Part shown: positions 12,801-26,914 of the stretch, one piece after another
How positions within the stretch are numbered: the stretch's first letter is position 1
How the letters are laid out: every line of letters starts with the position of its first letter
Assembly (NCBI GenBank): GCA_036971475.1
Contig: JBAIZL010000003.1
Location: 112,121,570 to 112,185,569 of the forward strand
Direction of reading: 5' to 3'
Source: Prosapia bicincta
Lineage: Eukaryota; Arthropoda; Insecta; Hemiptera; Cercopidae
DNA: 64,000 nt
Made by a program: the position numbers and the translations under genes
Notes under the pieces: generated by a model
What the model was told of the DNA's origin: nothing
Seen by the model: only the letters and a program-made list of their open reading frames with translations
Databases searched by the model: none

Positions 12801-15800
12801 CTTCTTGATATTTCTCACCAGATGCATTTTGCATTTGGTCAAAGCATGCTGTGATGACAGACAAGACATAAATGGGTTCTATGATAACTATCAGTAAGTA
12901 GTGCTCTTTTTCCAAAACAATAAATGAATAATATATATTATAAATTGTTATATTGGACCAGTTACCCTCAAATAATTAACTTACCCTCAAAATTAAGTAA
13001 AAGTATTTTAAAAGATTAACATAAAACATAAGGTTAAAACCTTGTGAGTATAATAATCATGAAAATACAGAGAAAGTATTTTAGCTTACTATTTTCCTAC
13101 ATAAATAAATAAATTGTAACAAGAAAAAGATTTTGTAAAGAATAAATGATAATTAAAGTTAATTTATTTCTAATATACCTCTTCATGGTATATTCTGGAC
13201 CATGTAACCATTCACTTGGCTTTGACAGGTCTCACAAGATTTCTCGTTTACTACCACTTCTGAAAACATGTTCCATATTCAGAATGCTCTGTACGTCATG
13301 GCATCAAGCTTCCACTTTGTACTTGATTGCCAGTGGTTGTGGCCTTCAACAAACACGGATCAGTTTCATCTTCTTATTTAAAACTGTTTTTAATTAATAA
13401 TTTACTTATTCGTGATATCAATAGAGTATCTCAATTTTTTAAGCTAGAATAAGAACTCATCCTATAGAAATACAGGATTATTTGATCCATTTTCTTGCAG
13501 TTGTACGATAAGCTGCCACAAGATAAAGTAGACATCTATTCTTTAGACATAATATTTTAATATTCCTACAGTGATTAATTACTCTGTTTCAGTAAAGAAG
13601 CCAGGAAAGAGTACAGACAGTTTATCTGTGGTCCCAACAAAGGCAGTTTGGTTCAGGTATTCTCCACGGCTTTTAAAGTGTACAAGAAACTTGAAACAAT
13701 TCAAAACTTCAAGAGAGTAAAGAACTTGTTACCCAGTGACCTTTTGAGGTGAGGATGTAATTAGTTTTACTTTAGTTTCTATTAGGGATGGGCAGATTCT
13801 GATTCTTGATTCCAGGAATCGTCGATTCTAATGGTATTGAGAAATTGCGGACACTTGATTCCCCTTTAATTAAAGTGCCATTTCCGATTACTGTTTTTTT
13901 AACTGTTAAAATATAGGTCCGGTTAATTTATTGGAAAAATAATTACTTATGCACTATTTCTTATTTATGTATTAGTTGCTTTGAATAAATTAAAACCTTA
14001 CAGCACATAACAATTTGAGATATCGAAAATATGATTATTATTTTACGACGCAACAATAATCGACAGCATTTCTGGTCCATTTGTTTGACACTGCTTGTCT
14101 CACGCTCACTTGGGTGGGCTTGTCACTCTCTCTCTCCCTCCCCATCTCTGGCTGCCACTTCTTCATAGATGTAAAAACAATACACAAAGAAAAAGTAGTT
14201 CCGATTTCTCCAGTTATGCAAACTGTTATAGCTACTCGTATAAGCAAAGTTATACAGAAAACTGAAGTTCACATTTGTAATAGTAAATAAATCATTACTT
14301 CTAACTGATATTTTTGTCATGCTTTCGAGAACTCCTACTTTTAATTGAAGGTTGAAGGTTTTGTGTAGCCTATTTCATTAAAACAGAAATTTCAAAAGGC
14401 TTCACCATATGACCAAGCTGTTAACTATATTCATTATAAGAGAATATTATGTAGGCATATATAACTTATTCTAGTTAATATTGCTGAATATTTCCCAAAT
14501 GAAAAAAAGGTTGATGACCTCCCTGAACGGACACCTCCAATGTACGGACACCTCCTTCTCTTGAACGACCATTTTTCTGGGAACCGAAAATTTAATTAAT
14601 ACATACATAGGACTTTTCCCTCCTTTGAACGGATACTCTATTAGATGGACAACAGACAGCCAATGGTGCCTTTTTTTGTTTTTTGCACCTCTGATATGCG
14701 CACAAATATACTGTGTAGCTGAAATAACTACGTATACAATTAGAATTTTATACATGGCTCCTTGCAAATGTATGAGCCTACATGAAAAAGTAGTCGTGGA
14801 GTTCGGAAAATTGCAGAGCATTTTAAGATAGGTAAAACGAGCACAGAAAAAATAATAAGAAACAAAGATATGATTTTAGAACAATTCAATGAAAACGGAA
14901 ACTAAAGTGTGCGAAAAAAACTGTACTAGGCATGGATCGGGTATTACAGTAGATAAGGTAGTTTTTGATTGGTTTCAAGAGGTTAGAGCACAAAATATTT
15001 CAACTTCCTGGCCCATGATCCAAACAAAGGCCTTAGAAGTTGCGAGTGAACACGGGATAGACTATTTCAAGGCATCAAAACAATGAAACTGTACTAGGCA
15101 TGGATCGGGTATTACAGTAGATAAGGTAGTTTTTGATTGGTTTCAAGAGGTTAGAGCACAAAATATTTCAACTTCCTGGCCCATGATCCAAACAAAGGCC
15201 TTAGAAGTTGCGAGTGAACACGGGATAGACTATTTCAAGGCATCAAAACAATTTCGGGGGAAAGTGCTTCGGTAGATAGAAATACAGTGAGTGAATGAGA
15301 AAACAAATTGCCAGGAATAGTCAATTCATATGCACATGAAGATGTCTTCAATGCCGATGAAACGGGACTGTTTTTGTAAGCTTAACCCGGAAAAGTGATG
15401 TGTTTTAAAAACAAAACGTGTGTTGGGGTGGGGGGAATTTCAAAAGAGAGGCTAACTCTTGTACAGTCCCACCGCTCATCAAAACAAACAACGAATTATC
15501 TTCCTTTTAAAATATTATAGGCTAACCTCTACAGTAATTCACAAATTAAAAAACGTACAGTACTGTATTACTGTATTGTTTCAGTGTTTTTAAAAATTTG
15601 CTTTAGAATTTATATACAAAAAGACTTTGTTTTTCTCTTTCTTGACTAATGAAGATCATTTTTGATAGAAATATTTCAATAATGTTTTAAGTTTTTATAT
15701 GTGTGTATTTCCAAGAGATTGCAGTTTTGGACTATTGCCATTAGGTAAGTCTGTCAGTCTCCTATCTAGTCCAAAAATTTCTAAATAAACATTAAGCTCT

Positions 15801-15806
15801 ACTAGA

Positions 15807-15873
<67 letters not shown>

Positions 15874-15937
15874 TTGATATTTTAAGAATATAGAATATAT
15901 ATATTCTTGAAAATTACTTACATAGTAATATATTAAC

Positions 15938-15979
<42 letters not shown>

Positions 15980-18967
15980 TTAGTTCTAGTAGAGCTTAAA
16001 GTTTATTTAGGAATTCTTGGACTAGATAGTAGACTGATAGACTTACCTAATGGCAATAGTCCAAAACTGCAATCTCTTGGAAATAAATAAATAAACACAT
16101 ATAAAACTATCACATATCAAACTATTGAAATATTTCAATCAAAAATGATCTTTGTCAATCAAATAAGAGAAAAAGAAAAGGCCATATTTTTTTATATGTG
16201 TCTATTTATTTATTTCCAAGAGATTGCAGTTTTGGACTATTGCCATTAGGTAAGTCTGTCAGTCTCCTATCTAGTCCAAAATTTCCTATATAAAATATAA
16301 CAAAATTAACATTATTTAAGTTATGGCTTGTGTCAATTGTATGTTCAGCTACACTTAAGTTTTCTGGTCAAAAGTATGTGATATGTAAGATAAAGAACAT
16401 AAGGAATTCAGCACATTTAATGTAACGTAGGCACAAGTAAATGGCTAAACGTGTATTGCAGTGGTTTGTCATGAAACCAAGTACAGAGCATTCATTTAAA
16501 AAATTAACATTTTTAAAATTTGTGTTAGTCTGTTATTGAATTATTTTATATCAATCTCTTTATAATTAAATTCTTTCCAAGTTTTGTTTAAACATTACAT
16601 GTATTTGTTAAACATTTAACAAATTTAAAATACTGGAACCTAAACCTAACAGGTTTTGTATACCGAGGTTTGCGTATTTCATCAGATAATATTAAAATTA
16701 CTTTAGATACAAGACTGGGACCTGTATTATTCCATTTATCAGTTCATTTTTCATAAAATCCACTAAATTTTATAACTCAATTAAAGTCCTGCAAAGTTTA
16801 GAATGGTTTCATTCTAACAAAGAAACAGAAATCTTTTACCAAATGTAACTCATTAACGAAGCTTATACAGACCTATTTTTATTGAACTTTTTCAATTATT
16901 TACACCTAGAGAACAAGCCCTAATGTTTCCTAGTTTTTTTCTTCTTTTCCAAGTTATAATTATTAATATCTATCAGTTTATACAAATGATATATGAAAAT
17001 CCACAAACCTTTTACACTCTACAACTATGACTTTTGTATATCAGATGTCATTTAAAACCTATACCAACAACAAAGATAAACTACAAGCACGATGCATATA
17101 CAAATTAAACTGTACAAACTGCAACAAATTCTACATTGGGCAAACAGGTCGAAGCTTCCAACAAAGAATCGAACATATAAAACCACCCTAACATAACACC
17201 AACTCAACATTCGCCAAACACCTAAAAGAAACAGGGCACAAATACATAGACATTAACCATAACCTAGAATTCTTACACATCAACAAAAAAGAACCACATC
17301 TCAACACAGTAAAATAATATGAAATTTACAAACACCCAAAACCACAAAATACAAACATATTAAACGAACAATCTCAATACAAATCACACATACTCTTTAT
17401 CACTATTGAAAACCTGCCTTTAAAACCGTCACCGCTTAACCTAACAACAACAATTCCAAACGGAATATTTAGACGCTGATGAAGATCGCCACAGAGTGAT
17501 CAAAAACGTTCTGTCTCAGTAAGTTTATACTCATTTACAAAATAAATTAAGGTTTGGATAGTCATAAATTAAGTAAAAATGATTAATTGTTTTAGTGTTC
17601 ATGTGTGTCTATTTGGAGATTATAGACTAGACAATTACCAACGTCTGTCAGTCAGTCTCTAGTCTTATCAAAATATCAATATATCTTATCAATATATATA
17701 GGAAACTAAAGGAAAATATGAAGAGCCTAAGTTGGATAATAGTGAAGTATTATTGAAATTATGTTGTTGAACTGCCAACCTATTTTAATATTATCAGAGA
17801 TTTCATAATCTGTTGCATTTGAAAAAAAAATATTCTTGGAGTGTAAATGTTACCCCTTAAGTAAAAAAATTCTATGGAATAAAAAATTCAAATCAATCCA
17901 ACAGATATAACATTTTGGATACCTCAATAAAAATAACTACTATTTAGGCTAACCTTTATTTAAACTAAAGAATTTTATAACAGAGAAATATTTACACAGT
18001 TATTTGTAACAATCATTATTATATGTCAATAGAAATATATTAATTTTCATAACTTACGTTTTCATGAATTCCTAAATCCCCTTCTTTTGCATAGTCAACA
18101 CATGAGTTCTTAGTTGTTACTAGAAAACTATGGTATGAGTAAACTAGTTAATAGAAGTACAAAAACTTTTATTCAAGCATTGAGTTGTTATTTATTTTAT
18201 TTTTCTGTTGTATCAAGTTTTTTATATTTTTAATGAAAAACACTTTTTGGAGTAATTTCATCTTCATTCCGTATAAAAGATTTTGCAAGTTCTGTTTTTT
18301 TTTCTTACGATGTGGAATTTTTTAGGAAAGCTGTTCACAAAATGGCCTCCAATTCCGAAGCGTATGTATACCTCCGTTCTCAGATGTTAACTAGTCATGC
18401 TGTGTTGTGTATTTGTAATTGGTTGCTGGGTATTGGAGATCGTCACTTAGACAACATCCTGATGTCAACTAAAACAGGACGTTTTGTTGGTATTGACTTT
18501 GGCCATGCATTTGATACAGCTGTGGGCTTGCCGATTCCTGAGTTGATGCCGTTTAGAATGACTCCTCAGATTGTGAATTTAGCTGCTCCGTTATATTTAA
18601 AAGGCAAGTATTTGTTTGTTATTAAAAGCTCATTATTTATTACTTAAATGATAGATATAGAGTATTAAAACTTTCAATGGGTACATATAGAGTAGGATAC
18701 TGGTTATATGGTCCTAACCCTGGATGTATGATTAGTGAGCTTTATCAGATAATTCACTTCAACTACTGATTAAATTTAACCATTAACATTTGCCAATAAA
18801 TTAAAATTATTTATGACAACAACCGAGCACCATAGCAAGAGATTTTTTCCATTGACAAATGGCTTAATTTATGTTAATTGAAATCAACAAAGATATTATC
18901 CTAGAGCATGTCGATAATGTCACCATATAATGAACCCATTATTACTGCCTGAAGAAGAGATGCTTTT

Positions 18968-19016
<49 letters not shown>

Positions 19017-22000
19017 ATTTTTTTTTTTTTATTTTTGTGTTTTCTCTTCGATTGACAAAGACCACTGTGTGGTTGAAATATATCATGGTTTAAGTGCTTT
19101 TATGTGTTTCTATTTCAAGACTACAGAGTGGACTCTTACCAAGGTAAATCTGTCAGTCTCCAAGAGATTGCAGTTTTGGACGTTTGCCTTTAGGTAAGTC
19201 TGTCAGTCTCCTATCAAGTCCAAAAAATTCCTATATATATATATAACTTTTACTATTTGTACTTAAACAAGAATCTTACTTGGTATTTAAGGTAGTTAAT
19301 TTTCGAAAATGAATGGTATCTTCATTGTCGAACATCAACTGAAACTAGGTGTTGTAGTCGGTTTCAGTTGGTGCTCGACAATGAAGATACCATTCATCTT
19401 CGAAAGTTAACTTGAATAAATACCAAGTAAGGTTCTTGTTTAAGTACATGTAATGAAAGTGATATATACAGCTAGATTTAACGAAGCCTCCACAGCAGCT
19501 TTGGTCATTCTTCCAAGAAAAGAGTTGTTAAGCTTTATTGGCAATCCTACATTCTTCTAAAAATTCCAACTATAGAATTGAGAGTATGTTTGATAGACTG
19601 TGATAAAGTGAACCCCCTTCGCTTTAGTCTCCTTTGGAACCACAGAATTGTTCCCCTTTATCATTGCTAAAGCCAATGATAAGTTAAGAATGTTTTTGCT
19701 GTTTTTGATGAATCATTCAACTCAGTTCTGTTATTTACAATGTCACCCGATGAGCATTTTAAGCTTGTTTTGAATATTCATCTATAGTGCAAATGGCGTT
19801 CTTTTATTTTCATAGCACAAAAGCTAAAGTTTTATCTCCTTCAGGACCATATCAAGCAATTTCTAATGGATCTAGGACGTTTCCCCGCAGTCGGTTCGCC
19901 GCGGGCGTTTCGCCGCATGCCCGTTTCGCCGCGAGAAACTTGCTTATTAATTGAAGAGACGACTTCTTATGTAATCCTCACACATACAGGAAGGTTTGAT
20001 AGTTATAATTAATACATGTACGGATTGATATTGAATTTTCACTTCTAATAATTTTCTATGTCAAAAGAAAAATACGGAAAAAAACTTTCCCTCATACTTT
20101 TTCCAAGGCTTAGGACTGGCAGCAATTTGCTGGCGTGTTTCAAAGTTTTAAATATTTTGTTTTTTTAAAAAATTTTTGTTTTTTTATTTTTTTTGTTTTT
20201 AAATATTTATTTTGGTTTTTTATTATATCTTTCATTCCATATTTTTGATAATAATATCTTGTTTCATATCATCTCAAAATTGTGACCTAATCCACGAAGA
20301 AACTTCACCATATTTCTATTGTTGTATGTTTCAACAATCCATCGAATGCTCTCATCTGCATCCCTATACTTTTTTAATTTTTGCGGTTGATTTCTTCCTG
20401 CAATAAGATGTTCATGGTAGAGATCTCTTCCATGTTGCACTTTTCGCAGACTTGGATAAATTTCCAAATCGTGGGGCTTGTCATCCCAAGTACTTGTAAT
20501 CGTCTATGAGGCGCTTCAGCGTGATTATTAGTCCTGTCTTCACCTTGAAGTGTTGTCTCGTAAACGTTCCACATTCTATGGGGAAAAGTGGGTTGGCGAC
20601 GTCCATTTCGACGGCGATTCCTTCTTCCAATATAGTTATCCTCGAACCAATGAAGAATGGGTTGTAGTTCTACTGGCATTGTTTTTCCTAGTTCCTCAAG
20701 AGCTTGCTCCAAGTCGTCCATAGGAACAAAAGCCAAACACGTAATCATTCGGGCGTGAAGCACAAAAGTAGCGTCATTATTGTAGGAATTTAAAAGTCCT
20801 GCTGATGATAAATGTTATTTAAGGTTCTGAGCTAAATGGAAAAAAACAGCCACGGATGCGTGTATTAGGAAAGTTTTCAGATAAACTTTGAAATGCTGCC
20901 AACTCGAAGTCATAATTTACACTGCGTGGTTGTAGATCGGGCATCAGTATTCGAAATTGTGGGAAAAGTCTATCATATGTTGTTTTTTCTTCTTATTGGG
21001 AAGAAGGGTGTAAACAATAGGAAGAACTCTATCATGTTTCAATCTGGAAATAGTGTATAGCTGGGAAAACAGATTTGGAGAGATTTTGAAAGTACCGTCC
21101 ACAAAAAATGCCCTACAGGCTGTAAAAACGGCCAAGTTACTTTGTCGTCCAAAAATTAAAATCCTTTCTTCATTTGGTCCGCTATCGTGTAAAAGGAAAT
21201 TTTCGATTTCGCCTTCTCTGATGCTGTACCTCCTGTATTCTTCTGGAATTTCTAAGGTTTCCAATGCCTTAGGACTTGCCAGAGCAGATGATACATCATT
21301 TCTTTTTCTTCTTATTACTTTTCGCAAAGATGAAGTAGTAGGAAGAGCTCCTTGGCATGCTTCACTGATATTCTGGATACAGTTATTTATTACTTGCGAT
21401 GTTGATGCCATTGTTTTTTCAGCTCTCCTCTTCATATTAACAATCTGCTCTACTGCTTCAATTTTTTCTGGATTGGCACTGTGCGCATGAATATTAATAT
21501 GTTTTATGACGTTGCCATTGTCATCATGAATTCTGGCTTTACACTCGTTTCTTCTTTCACATCGCCAAAACTTCACTAATCCGTCATTGGACATTCTATC
21601 AAATATGTATAGAAACCCATCATCAGCAAACTTCTGCTGACCACGCCCAGATTCAAGAACTACTCGTTCCATTGTTTACTAATACCACTAAGCTAATGCG
21701 TATTCACTTTAGGGTTTGTAAATTAGTTATGAATTTTATTTATATATACATCCCTTTATAGCCTATAGGTAAACTATAATCCCCACTTTCTTACTAAAAT
21801 TTTGAGGTCACCAGAAACAAATAATTACCCCTAGTTATTGATAAACCAGTTGCATAAACCTAATATCTTCCAGGTAAATTATTAATGGTATCTTTTCAAA
21901 ATTTTCTACACGTTTAGTCCTTAGTCCATTATTCATCATTATCTGGATAAATTCTGGGAAATTTCATTCGGGAACAAACAATTTATCAAAAGAAAGCAGT

Positions 22001-25000
22001 TATCCGAAAATGAGCCTTAATCACCCGCTGTTGGTCATTTACCGTTATTCAAGTACTTGGTATTTTGTTGTGAATAGTAATAGAATAATGAGATTCTACA
22101 GTCGAAAGTAACCACCGGATTAGTACTTGATAATTAAATTCGGAGAATTAATTTATTCAAAGGTTAATGTTTTTATGAAATGTGTGACAAACATCTTATA
22201 TACAAAACAGAAATAAGAATCAGGTAATACTGCTAAGCTAAACTATAACTAAGCATGGAAAAATTATAAGTATTTTGGGTTGAAAATTTTTTTTTGATCT
22301 TCTACGGTACGCCATTTTTTAGGAAGAAACATTTAGCAAAAAATTGGCTTGCGGTGAAACGGGCTAGCGGCGAAACGGACTTGTGGCGAAACGGGCTTGC
22401 GGCGAAACGGCTTATTCCCATTTCTAATTGTACTTTGCAAAACGTTAGTCCATCCTTTTGATATCTGTGAATATCAACACATTTTGCCAATGAAACATTG
22501 TCTTCATAAACATTGCCTTCAAAGGGTTTAGCAAGAAATTACGATATTTAATTTTAAAATTTTGATTGATAACGAACTGGCAGCTGTATGCCTGTATTGC
22601 ATGTTCTAAAAAATTAATTTTCTTGTTTTTCATTGCAATATCTGGATGGGCAACTCTGTTATCCAAAATTAGGAGAATTTTTTTGGTTTTTATTTTCATC
22701 TTAAAATTTATTATACAAAGTTCTTCAGGTACAAACTTTGTTTACCAGTAGCATCAGTACAAAAACAAGAAGCTAAATTGTCTGAGTGGCAAAACTATTT
22801 GTGACCTACATGTCTGTGTTTGATCCAATTTATTGTGTAACTATTTTCTTGGCACTGTTTCTCAACTCACTTTCTGGTATTTTAAAATGCTTTGTAAATT
22901 AAATTACTTTAATTTTCTTGCAAATACAAAATCTTTTCTAGGAGCTATAATGTATACACAAAATTAATTTGAATAATTTATGACTTTTGCCTACCCATCC
23001 TCTGTTAATTTACAAAACAATGGGTCTCTTAGTCAATGCTAAACGTATTTACACAGTTCTAAACTTCTTTTGGTACGGTATTGACACAAATAAAGAAATT
23101 TCTAGTAGGGCTCATTAGATTCAGTTTAAATATAGCTGTCACAAATTAAAGTTCATTTGTGAGAAATGTTTCCAACAGCTACCACTTAGTTTCAAGTCTT
23201 AGGATACGTTAGAAGTGTTCCTATCATCAAGTACATAATTATTTTTCAAGAAAAAAATCATTACAGTACTTCTAACAACACTATTGTATGGTGTTCATAA
23301 TGAATAGGTACTTTTTTCTCAGGGGACAGTAAATGCAAGTCTATATCTACAGTAGAGAATATCCACATAGGAGAGGATTTTTTTGTTTATATTACTACTT
23401 ATAGAAATGATATGAGATATATAAAAACATCTTGAATTAAAGAGCTGTTATTATTAGAGAGTTCCAAAATAAGAGGTATCAGTGTATATTGTGAATAGGA
23501 AGTATCTTTGATAAGTATCTCGGTTAAAACAAAGGCATACTTTTTTAATTGTATCTTATATTAAGAAACTTATCTGCATTAACAGCTTATTCTTGTTTTA
23601 CTTTAATTTATATAATTTATAATTAAAATAACACAAACTGTTTATGGCTTTTTCTAATAAAATTTGAACTTTTATTCTACAGGTACTTTGCAGGAAACAA
23701 TGGTACATACCTTACATTCACTGAGGACCAACAACCAAGTGTTACTAAATACAATGTATGTTTTTATCCAAGAACCTTCAATAAACTGGCTGACCAGTAC
23801 CCACAGATACAAGCCAGAGGAAGGCATAGAAGGGTTAGGTAAGTTATAGTGAACATTAGTAAAAGCTTACAGTGGGACAGGAATAAAATAAGCCATTAAG
23901 GGTAAACTTGCTAGGCATAATAATAAAAAACATTATTCCCAACAGGCGTTAAGTGCACTTAGAGATTGTGTAAATTGTTTGAATATAAATATTCCCAATT
24001 ATAATACACTAGAGTCTCGATAATTCGACTGAGACCCACTCGGATTACACAGAAGTAAGTTCCTATGTATTAAAAAAAAATAAGACCTTTAATGAACCCT
24101 AATACAAAATTAAAAGTGCACTAAATAAGTTTATAGATCTTTATGTAAACAATTCTTGGAAGCCCGACTCATTTCTTTTGCATATCGTATTGATATAAAG
24201 ATATTTTGGGAGCCCGACTCATTTTCTTTGGATACCGTATTGATATAAATATTTCTTGAAACCCCAACTCATCATTTTCTTTTAATAGATCAAATAGGCT
24301 CGAATTTAATGGAAGCTCGATATCGAGATTAGAGTTTTCGAGGCTCTACTGTATAACCATTTCACCTCCAGTTAAATATTAATTTAAAAATATGCACAAA
24401 ATAAATTTTTATCCCAAGAATTTTGTCTAGAACTCAAAGAAATATTCTGTGATTGATTTAGTTTTAGAATAAATTATTGAAAATCAAGCTTATTTATTCA
24501 TCTTTGTTTAATGATGAGGACACATGTACTAATGATGTCTTCCAGCGATCAGCATAGCAATAACCTCACTGAGGGACCTGATGGTTGTCTGCACCAGAAC
24601 ACTGTGCATAACTTACTTTATAAATGTGTGTAAAATATAACTTAACCTACTTCCAAGGACGGTGGTTAGCCCATAAGGATGGCTGTGTCATTGGCATTCA
24701 CTGTGACAATGGGGTGGCTTCTGGAGGGAGTCATGTTTTGGGGTGGCCCAGTCACTTGTCTTTTAACTTCTAGCCATTTTAAATTCTACTGGCGAGTTAA
24801 TATTGACCATCCGTTATTGTTACTGTGCCTAAGTTGAAAAAGTTGTGGGAATTTTATTAATTTGAACTGGGAAAATCGGGAAGTGTACAGGAATTTAAAA
24901 CCGAGTGGCCACCCTGTTTATAACCTTGTTTCCCTATTCTACGTCTTTCTCAGAAGCTAATAGTTTGCACCTTAAAATTACTGGTAAAAATAAGATTATA

Positions 25001-25960
25001 ATAAAATCGTGTCCAGTTTATTTGATTAAGGAGATCATTACCTATCAATATGATAAAGTATTTTCTGTAACACTAGTTTAATTATATATTCATTTTTTTA
25101 TGTTCAGCATTATGTATTTATTTATTTGCAGTTGAAGAGCATTGGTACCCTCGAGAGAAGATTAAACTAGCTGGCAGAAAGCTTCAAGGAGACCATCCAA
25201 GTTATATAATGCTAGCAGAATTGGAGATGTCACAACGGAAACATCCCTGTTTACAGCAACTGGTACAGTTGGTTAAAGGAGATGAGGACAGTTTACGCAG
25301 TAGCATGGCTCAACAAGGGCTGACAGCTAGAGAACAGGTAACTTTGTTAACTAGAAACGCTTGTGTTAGCTTGCTTGTTGTTTGAGAACAGTTTGCATGC
25401 TCTTTACTTTTTTTGTATAATTAGTTTCTCCTAAAGAAAGTAATCCAGTTGTTCATTCAAATATGATTTTATATTGTAAAAAGTCTATATTTGTAAACGT
25501 TTTCCATGAAAATAGGAGTTGTTAGTGGCAAAGCATATTAAACGTTTTTGTTGTAACCCACCCTGAATCCATATTATTAGGAAATCGTATCATCAGGCGT
25601 CCATACACTCAATGAGCAGAAATCCAGCAATATTTATACTTTATGAAACATAAATAATCAAACCTAAGGTACGTAAGCATCACTAAATACTGGATTCTTT
25701 CAAGACATAGTTGCAGTAACTTACGCCATTAACATATCTATAGATATATTTCCATGTTTGGATTAATTTTATAACTTTAAGAAATAATAATTTGTAAGCT
25801 CGACATCGTAAACCCTATTGTTGCCTAAGGATCTGGTTCATTGCAGTTCCAATGTCGTATGATTTTTTTAAAAATTAGAGCCTTTTTATTCTCAACTAAT
25901 GGGAACAACACTTTTATTGAGTGGAGTGTTTAATCGTTGAAAGGAGTGTTTAATCTGTAA

Positions 25961-26019
<59 letters not shown>

Positions 26020-26415
26020 AAAACAACACAGGTTATTCAAATACAAGAATATTTATTATTTCATATATAATAAATATTATATATGTAAATATATAATATA
26101 TGTTTCATTAATATTCATATATATATATATATATATGAATAGTTATTATCTGGAGTACATCTGTTCATTCTGCAGTCCATAAATTCACAGTTCCGACGTT
26201 TCGCTAGAATCTCATTCGGCATTGATGAGGTGAACCCAACAACAGTAGAAGACCAATGTCTCGCTCTTCTACTGTTGTTGGGTTCACCTCGTCAATGCTG
26301 GATGAGATTCTAGCAAAACATCGGAACTGCGAATTTATGGACTGCAGAATGAACGGATGTACTCCAGATAGTAACTATTCATCATATTTTTCCATCCTTG
26401 AAGGAATACGTATCA

Positions 26416-26489
<74 letters not shown>

Positions 26490-26756
26490 TTATAGGTTAG
26501 TTTTGGTTGGTAAAGATTATTTAGATTTTTTGGACTAGGAGACTGACAGACTTACCTTGGTAAGAGTCCACACTGTAGTCTTGAAATAGAAACACATAAA
26601 AGCACTTAAACAATGATATATTTCAACCACACAGTGGTCTTTGTCAATCGAAGAGAAAACACAAAAAGAAATATGAGAGAATGAAATAAAATAAATGTAA
26701 GTTGCAATCACAGATTGAGTAGAGTAGAAATCAGATGTCACAGATGCACAGATTAA

Positions 26757-26800
<44 letters not shown>

Positions 26801-26869
26801 TCCATGAGCATATGAGTGATTATAGTTTATATAAGTCTGTCAGGGGAAAAGAGATAAGGCTATTTGGGA

Positions 26870-26914
<45 letters not shown>

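Noticed and set aside
13146..13397. 83-codon plus-strand frame in an intron
   Set aside because: No domain, intronic position, composition like chance frames.
20212..21490. Plus-strand frames over the MULE
   Set aside because: They lie antisense to the recognisable FLYWCH/MULE transposase coding sequence.
26872..26912. Retroposon poly(A) tail
   Set aside because: It is a T-rich tract of the PLE 3' UTR seen in reverse; other copies have it inside the element, not at the end.
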